Below, one piece after another: positions 57,680 to 64,000 of a DNA stretch of 64,000 nucleotides. Made by a program: the position numbers and the translations under genes. The stretch spans positions 372,001 to 436,000 of the forward strand of contig NW_027441314.1 of the NCBI RefSeq assembly GCF_949628215.1, written 5' to 3'. The notes under the pieces were generated by a model. It was not told the origin of the DNA and did not search any database. It saw only the letters and a program-made list of their open reading frames with translations. How positions within the stretch are numbered: the stretch's first letter is position 1; every line of letters starts with the position of its first letter. The stretch is from Phalacrocorax aristotelis. Taxonomy: Eukaryota > Chordata > Aves > Suliformes > Phalacrocoracidae.

Positions 57680-58333
57680 CCTTCAGGACTTCATCCCAAG
57701 GAACCCTTTCAACCAGTGTCCCAAAGAGTCCAAAGCCTGCCCTCCGCAAGTCCACAGTATATATTTTGCCAGCCCCCCCTTCCTTATTTTGCCAGGCATC
57801 AGGAATTCTATCAGGGTGCAGTTGCTAGGCGCAAAATGGCTTCCAACCCCCACATCTCCCACCGGTCCTTCTGTTTCTAAAGAGCAGGTCAGTCGAGGCA
57901 CCTCCCCAGTAGGCTCATTTACCAGCTGCATCAGGAAGTTACCTTCCACGTGCTCCATGAACCTCCTAGACAGTTTCCTCTGCTGCGTTTTCTTTCCAGC
58001 AGACATCTGGTAAGTTCAAGTGCCCCATGAGAATAAGGGGTAGCAACTGGGAGAGTTCTGCCAGCTGCCTGTAGAATTCTTCAGCTACTTCTTCATTGCA
58101 GTCAGGTGGTCTACAGCAGACCCCCAGCTGGATAGCTGCCTCGTTGGCCTTTCCCCTCATCCTTACCCATAAGCCGTCAACCTCATCCTCCCAATCATTG
58201 AGCTCTCTACAACCAAAACACTACCTAACGTACAGAGCCACCCCACCACATCTCCTTCCTTGCCTAACCCTTCGTAAGAGATTAGAGCCATCCATCGCAG
58301 CACTCGAATTGTACGAGGCATCCCACCGCATCT
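57680..58333 (-). pseudogene. CR1 endonuclease (APE-type) remnant
   Basis: Minus-strand frames give CR1 endonuclease landmarks in order: CGGVALYVR, LWVRMRGKANEAA, GVCCRPPDCNEEV, LPLILMGHLNLPDVCWK and HVEGNFLMQLV. In the usual LMGDFN motif the conserved Asp is His, so the active site is broken even apart from frameshifts. Confidence 0.88.
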
Positions 58334-58734
58334 GGTGAGAAACCGTACTAGGAGCAGCTAAAGTCACTTGGTTTATTAAGCCTAGAGACAGGGAGACCTC
58401 ATCTCAGTCTGCAGCTTCCTCACAAGGGGTGGAGGAGGCACAGGCGCCGATCACTTTTCTCCGGTGACCAACAATAGGACCTGAGGGAACAGCAGGAGGA
58501 TGGTCCAGGGGAGGTTTAGGGTGGGTATTAGGAAAAGTTTTTTCACTCAGAGGGCCACGGAACAGGCTCCCCAGGGAAGCAGGCACAGCGCCAAGCCTGA
58601 CAATAATCAAGTAGCACTAGGGCAACACCATCAGAGGCATGGGGTGAATTTGGGGCTGTCCTGTGCAGGGAAAGGAGTTGGACTCTAATCCTCGTGGGTC
58701 CCTTCCGACCCAGAACGTTCTATGATTCTGCGAT
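58334..58734 (+). mobile_element. Second CR1 3' end nested in the first
   Basis: Opposite orientation to its host. It reads GCCTAGAGACAGGGAGACCTC, CAGGGGAGGTTTAGGGTGGG, GGAACAGGCTCCCCAGGGA and GGGTCCCTTCCGACCCAGAA, then an ATTCTATG-like tail (TTCTATGATTCTGCGATG). Host sequence stops at CCCACCGCATCT and resumes at TCTGCGATGGCAAG, as expected for an uninterrupted CR1 at that point. Confidence 0.9.
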
Positions 58735-59001
58735 GTCTGCGATGGCAAGAAAATCAAAGCTATCCCGCTGCACAACAGCTTCTATCTCCTGCCTTACGGC
58801 ATCTATGCTGTGTGCATTGGGGTAGACCTGCTCAAGGTGGGATATTGATTTCACCCTCGAGCTCGGCACGCCGCCCCATGGCTCTTCTTTAGCGAGCCTG
58901 GCTATATCCCTTCCCCTCCAAGTCTCCCTTAAAGCCGCCTCCCCGAGCCCTGCAAATTCCCAAGGAAGAATGCTTTTCCCCCTTTGAGATAGATGAACTC
59001 C

Positions 59002-60480
59002 TTATTCAATCCCTTTTAATTTTTTTCCAGCGGTACCCTAACCACCCTTGCGTTTATCGTGTTCTTTTTGTGTACTATTATCACCTTTACTGTGGTCATT
59101 TGTTCATTTTCAGCTCTTTCCTTAGCACCATCGCTTTTAAAATTTTATGTCTGTGTTTTATTTCTATTACTATTTTTTAGTTGTTATTGTCTCTTAATCC
59201 CTCGGCTTTTAAACTTTCCTACTTTTGTCTCGTTCGCCGGTGTTACTTCTCAATTATTTTTCATAGCGCTCTCGCTTTTTACATTTCCTTTTCACGTCTG
59301 TTTTGGGTCACTGTCCTTATTGCATAAGATTGTCTTTATTTCCTAATACGCACTGCTGGCTAGGCTTTCTTTCTACAGCAACCTCAGTTCTCTTTGCTGT
59401 CTTTGCAAAATTATTTCTCATCTCTCTTTAGCGCCCTTGCTTTTTCCATTTCCTTTCTACCTCCCTTCTAGGTTACAGTCTCTGTTTTAATTTTTTCTTT
59501 TATTTCCCTACAAGCCCTTCCTTTTTAAATGTTATTTATAAGTTAACTCTCATTCCTTTGGAAGTTTAAAAAGTTATTTCTTCTATTTCACTAATGACCT
59601 TGCTTTTTCCACTTACTTTCTACATTTCCATTTTACTTGACCGTTGCTATTTTTAATTTTTTCCCTCATTTCTTGAATCGTATTTTCCTCTAAAATTTTG
59701 TACAATTTTATCTGGTGTCTTTGTTTTAGTTATTTCTTGTCCTTAGTAGCAGTACCTTTGCTGTTTTAATAATAGGGATGGAAAATAGAAAAATATTATT
59801 AGTTTGCTCTAGGTTTCCCTAATCCCTGACACTTTTTAGATTTCTTCCTTTAGCCCGTTTCCTGTGCTTATTTTGCTCTGTTTTCTTTCAAGTATATGTC
59901 TTCCCTTAACACCATCACTTCACCAGTTTTCTTCATCCATCTGTTTGCTGTCCCTATGTTTTAAATTTTATCTTTAGTTCCATAATCCCCCTTGCTTTTT
60001 AAACCTTTTCTATGCCAATTTTTCTCCCTTTGCTGTCTTTTTAAAATTATTTCTTCTCTTCCCTTAGCGTCACAGCTTTTAAAATTTGCTGTCTCTTTTA
60101 GATGGCTGTCCCTATCTATTTTTGCCCTTCCTTTTCCTAATCTCTTGCTTCCTAAATGTTCTGTCTACTTTTATTCCCTTTGCTGTTTCTCAGAATTATT
60201 TCTTGTCTTTCATTAGTACTGCTGCATTTTAACTTTCTTTCCGCTCCCGTTTCAGTTTCCTGTCCGTCTTTTCATTTTTCTCTTTGTTTTTCTAACATCC
60301 CGCACTTGATTTTTTTTTTCCCCTACATCTCCAAGTCACTTGGCCTTTGGTGTTTTATGTTTTTCCCTATTTCTTTACTATCAGTTTTTAACTCCTCTGC
60401 CTAATGTTATCCATTGGCTGTATTAACACTTGAATAATTTCTTGTCTTTTGTTAGTGTCGCAGCTTTTAAAATGTCATCT
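59002..60480 (+). repeat. AT-shifted diverged pyrimidine subrepeats
   Basis: T-rich DNA with recurrent CTTTTAAAATT(T), CTGTCCCTAT, CCCTTTGCTGT and TTATTTCTTGTCTTT words at about 70-85 base spacing (for example 59,138, 59,207, 59,442, 59,522, 59,603 and 60,078). The words correspond to TTTTAATTCC, CTGTCCCTA and CCCTGTAGCC of the array, with C replaced by T at many places. Open frames here are chance. Confidence 0.7.
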
Positions 60481-61629
60481 TTTACCTCATAGGCCTTTTA
60501 CCTCACCGCCTTAGACGTTCCCCAGCAGCACATTGTTGTCACAATCGCACCTCTCCAAGACATCTGTTCCCAAAAAAGAGCAATCTTTTTCTTTTCTATG
60601 CCATCTAGGATGCCTCCCGAGACCTTCCCTGTGCTCCACAGCATTTTGGTAGCATTTACTCTCCTTTTCAATCTCTTATCCCGCGAGCCTTTTGTGACCC
60701 CTCCGCTCCCAGTCACCGTGTGTCCAGAGAGCCCCTTTTCGTCCCACAACCCTGTTTTAGCTCAGTAGCAGGCTTTGGTCTTCCCTTGTTATCTCGGAAC
60801 CCAGTCTTCGGGTTTGCTTGTGCCTCGGAGCGCTCTTAGCATACCGTCTGCTGACTACGGTACCTCCAGCCGGTCCCCAGCTCCTGAGGAGATCTGTAAT
60901 CTGGTCACACCCCTCCAGACTGTATCCTCCTTTCCCAGAGCATTCTTTTGTCTCTGCGCCTCACCCAGGACCCCTCAGGGCGCCGCAACACCTACCGGCC
61001 CCTTTGAGGTCACATTCTGCGCACTTTTAGCTTTGCCGTGGCACTCACACCCCTCTCTCACCATCTGAAGATTTTCTGAGTCTGTATATGCTGCGCACAG
61101 CAGTCATTCTGTCCTTTCTTCCTTCTGTTTGTGCCTCTATTTGTTCCCTGGCTTTCTCATGTTGCGTTTACTGAGCTCAGATGCCCTCTGGATGTAATTG
61201 TCACATCCCCAAATACTTTTCTGTCTCTCTGCCTTCCTCAGGACATCTTCTATCCTAGTCACAGTCCTTTCCTAGACTCTCCTCAGGCTCCAGCTCCAAG
61301 GCTGCTTTGGTGTCTTGGGCTCCCTCGGGACTCCTCTGCTCCATTTGCTGAGTTCCCACGAGACATCCCCTCATAGAGATAGCCCAGGGCCCTGTTCTAG
61401 CTCAGAAGGGCACTTTTCACTCCTCTTTACCCTCCAGCTCTATTCCTGAGTCGGTATCTGTTACCCCGATCACTTTTTTCTTTCCTCAATTCTTTGCCGC
61501 CCCCCGTTCCAGCTCCCCCGAGAATATCTGTTAGTTTGGTCAATTCCCTTTTGAGCTTCCTGCATTCTCACCACTGCTTTAGTTTCTCTGGTCCATTACA
61601 AACTATTCCTATCCCTGTGACAACGCCTC
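60481..61629 (+). repeat. C/T-rich region with longer degenerate repeats
   Basis: Recurring phrases such as CCTGTTTTAGCTCAGTAGCAGG (60,752) and CCTGTTCTAGCTCAGAAGGGC (61,391), CAGCTCCTGAGGAGATCTG (60,886) and CAGCTCCCCCGAGAATATCTG (61,510), and GAGACATCCCCTC and GGACATCTTC suggest an irregular repeat of several hundred bases. Open frames of up to 97 codons show no recognisable domain. Confidence 0.5.
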
Positions 61630-62990
61630 TTGTTCTGCCAGAACCTTTCCTAAAGCCATCTTTGTACTCCGCAGTAATTAATTTGTTTTCTGTCTTATAG
61701 TATGTTTCTCTTTGCTATCTGGTACCCCAAAAATATCTACGGGTGGCTCTGATCTTCTCTTGAGATTCTTGGAGAATCAATAGCCTGGGTCTATTTTTAG
61801 CAACACATGTCTCAATGAGTTTTTATTACACTTCCCCTTTTATTCTTTATTTAGCTGCTTATATGCTCATTAGGACACTTCATATAACTTTTGATACCGC
61901 TCCTGTATTTCCCTTTTTAAATTTTTGTCCTTTGAGACTGCTATCAGTCTCTTAAGGAAATCAGAGTGTCAAAATTACTCTGAATTATCAGTGATTTATA
62001 GAAAATAATTTCATTTGAACCAGAGATTTAATTCACTTTGCCATTCAGTCATATCTAGACTATAGCTCTGCTAGTATGTAGATAGTATGTGTGGTTTTGC
62101 TAGAAATGAACCATAATTGTATAACTCTTCTGTTTTACAGAAAAGTAAAACATACAACTAATGGTCATAATAGTGCTATTATAATCCAGGAGGTGCTCTT
62201 CTATATAAATTAGTAAGACATTGTTTTTCCCTGTATACATCCTAGGAAAATGAAGTTTAATTTCTTACCTGGCCACATTGCTGATGCAATACATGTAGGT
62301 GAAGAAAAACAAATAGTAGTACAATTACAGTAAGAACCACTCTTTTTGTCTTTTCCATGCTGTTAACATAAAGCACTTGAGAAAACTCCCTGCTGTTCCT
62401 TCAGCTGCCTTTATACCCTGTGGTGGTTCACCCCTCCCCTTTCCCAGGTGATTGTGGGAAGGTTGGTGGGCGGGGCCCGGGGTATAAGAGCCACAGCCTC
62501 TGGTGAGGGAGCTCCCTTCCCTCCTGGGTTTCTCCAGTGTGGGTGCTTTGGTGTTCCTGTACTTAATTGTAAGTTTTGAGCTGTTTAAATATTTTTGGAT
62601 AGGTATGTTTTGATATTTAAAGACATGCAGATGCTTGTGAGAGGTAAGGCTTTTAGAACTCAATAAGGGTTGGTGGCATTTAAATTTGAAAGATCATTTG
62701 TGTCTAAACTTATATGTTTTTCCTTATTTAATACTGCATTGGAGGTTCAGGTGTGGTAAGATGGCTTGATAGTATGTTGTTCTGTTATTTTTTTCTTTTT
62801 AGTTTTGAGTATGTTTCTTTTTATTATTGGAATTCTCTATTGAATCAAAATTATTTTCATAAACTCTCTTGCGTAATCTAGAAGGTGTTGACATTAACTG
62901 TTAAGGGTATTGATAAGATGTGGTTGGGGTTAGGGTGAGTGTTCTGTATGCATTTATGTATGGGAATTTATATATGCAGTTTCTTTAAGA
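61630..62990 (+). repeat. Right copy of the 42,080-43,140 block, with a 0.5-kb insertion
   Basis: Matches its partner up to GCCATTC (about 62,045) and again from GTAAGTTTTGAGCTG (about 62,570). The intervening sequence is absent from the left copy. Strongly CpG-depleted outside the insertion. Confidence 0.8.
62410..62488. promoter_or_regulatory. Possible divergent TATA promoter
   Basis: A minus-strand GGTATAAA (62,417-62,410) and a plus-strand GGTATAAG (62,481-62,488) face outward about 65 bases apart. Between them are CCCCTCCCCTTTCCC and a GC box GGGCGGGGC at 62,468. They lie within the 0.5-kb insertion relative to 42.6 kb, so they could belong to an unrecognised mobile element; TGTGGTGGTTCACC at 62,419 would be a plausible LTR start, but no end was found. 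Confidence 0.4.
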
Positions 62991-63660
62991 AAAGAAGAGC
63001 AATACAAGTGTATAGTTAATATCAATAGACTTCTGTAAAACCCTGTGTAGGCTTGTGCAGAGCCAATAGCCAAAAGCAATGGGAAAGGTCAGTAACTTTA
63101 GTAGTATTTTGTAGATGTTAAGAAGATGACTGTAGCTGGCAGCTAGAGTGCTAGCTGAGAGTACATGCTAACGGTCTTCAGGTTTGTACGTGTATAGGGT
63201 GTAATGCTTGAGTTAACGTATGTCCTTTAATGGCAGGTGGTAGTTGGGCTCTACATGGTATTCCTACATGAGAGCAAGACCTATGGATCATTTAAGCTAT
63301 TTCTGTGCATCCAGGTGACTTCTACCATGTCCTTTTTTTCCAGAGGCAGAGGAGGAGTTGTTCAGGGTGACATAGGAAAGCCGAGGAAATCCTGTAAGAA
63401 GGTAGGACGGTGTGTGGTATATAGAAGGAACATGTGACTGATGGCTGAATGACTCTGCAGTGTGTTTTGGGGAGTTAGAAGGCAGTAAGGAATGAGCCAA
63501 GTGTGAGCTGGACACAGGAGGGGAGTTGAGCTAGGTGATTGGTGTGCTGAAGTAGCAGTTCTTTCTGAGGTGTTGTGTTGATAGCGAAGGTAAAAGTGAC
63601 CTCTGTTACTTGTGTGTTACAGATAATGGGTGAGCCTCAAAGTGGCAGCTGGAACTGACA
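62991..63660 (+). repeat. Right copy of the 45,580-47,560 block
   Basis: Matches 45,580-46,000 and then 47,030-47,300: GTAGTTGGGCTCTA(C/G)ATGGTATTCCTAC, AGCAAGACCT(A/G)TGGA, and GTGATTGGTG(T/G)GCTGAAGTAGCAG. It includes an acidic exon-like segment at 63,344 with an intact CTTTTTTTCCAG acceptor but an early TAG. Confidence 0.8.
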
Positions 63661-64000
63661 GAGGCTGGGCAGGCAAGCTGTCAAAGAAAAGATGTGTGAG
63701 AATGGGATTCGGCGTGGGTAGGTTGCTGTTCTGGGTAATATCGTAGCATGTATCTTGTTTCTTAAGTTTTTGCACGTTCCATGTAGGCTTTGCGGGAGAG
63801 ACACAATGTGGTGATGAGACTTCAGAGAAGGCTATGGTGAGCGGTGACGGGTGGGCTGAAGCGTAGCGATTCGTCCTGAGGGGTCGCGTCGCAGGTGGTT
63901 GCGAGCAACATGCGTTTGGCTCTTGCAGGTGGTGGGCGAGCCTCAAGACGGCAACCGGATCTGATGGAGGCCAGGCAGGTGAGCTGTCGAGGAAAAGGTG
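63661..64000 (+). repeat. Further copy of the block, CpG-retaining, running off the window
   Basis: Repeats the GGTGAGC..GTGACGGGTGGGCTGAAG, CCTGAGGGGTCGCGTCGCAGG and GGGCGAGCCTCAA(G/A) series of 63,530-63,660 and 47,170-47,300. CpGs are abundant again here. Confidence 0.7.

Larger units (their letters stand above)
56003..59001 (-). mobile_element. CR1 LINE, near full coverage, inactivated, with nested insertion
   Basis: The plus strand starts with the 3' end (AAGGTTGGAAAAGGCCTGTG, ACTCTTTGGGTAAAGAAATTTTTCC) and runs backwards through the reverse-transcriptase region, the endonuclease region and the segment before it. It ends near CCCCCTTTGAGATAGATGAA (about 58,990). It covers about 2.6 kb of CR1 once the nested element is subtracted. 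Many stops and frameshifts make it non-functional. It sits between two blocks of diverged C/T subrepeats that were presumably continuous before insertion. Confidence 0.93.

Noticed and set aside
56003..59001. An active CR1 element
   Set aside because: Frameshifts and stops throughout, Asp to His in the endonuclease motif, and a 400-base nested insertion.

Overview
The window is vertebrate, almost certainly bird, nuclear DNA. The evidence is a near full-coverage but broken CR1 non-LTR retrotransposon (56.0-59.0 kb, minus strand) with a second CR1 3' end nested in it, two further CR1 3' tails, and several avian-type solo LTRs. I see no bacterial-style operons, no rRNA or tRNA genes, no CRISPR array, and no complete protein-coding gene of a family I recognise.

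Layout. (1) 1-40,622 is a direct tandem array with 9 complete and 2 partial monomers. In this text monomers U1-U10 start at the G after the splice acceptor CAG: 2672, 5731, 8785, 11833, 14887, 19950, 25005, 30060, 35115 and 40275. U1-U5 are a short form of about 3.05 kb and U6-U10 are a long form of about 5.06 kb. Every monomer holds an exon-like segment, about 2 kb of strongly strand-asymmetric pyrimidine DNA made of degenerate 75-90 bp subrepeats, a solo LTR inside that pyrimidine DNA (LTR-A), and all or part of a second LTR (LTR-B). The long form has about 2 kb more: the rest of LTR-B and a CpG-island promoter with four to six 62-bp subrepeats, most carrying a ZNF143/Staf-type site, then an E-box, an ETS site and exon-like segments with canonical splice sites. 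The short form is best read as a promoterless deletion derivative of the long form.

(2) 40.6-49.7 kb is CpG-rich, G/T-skewed, low-copy DNA. It begins with a diverged copy of the long-form insert and contains several exon-like segments with good splice acceptors. (3) 49.0-54.6 kb is an old tandem duplication decorated with LTRs, AT-rich repeats and CR1 tails. (4) 54.6-61.6 kb is a diverged, AT-shifted version of the pyrimidine subrepeats, interrupted by the CR1 elements. (5) 61.6-64.0 kb is a diverged, mostly CpG-depleted paralogue of parts of 42-47.5 kb.

Together these suggest a non-coding, spliced, tandemly amplified locus on the plus strand. In it a promoter-bearing monomer and a promoterless monomer share a terminal exon. 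The diverged DNA to the right looks like older material of the same family. Transcription, splicing, chromosome and species cannot be determined from the sequence alone.
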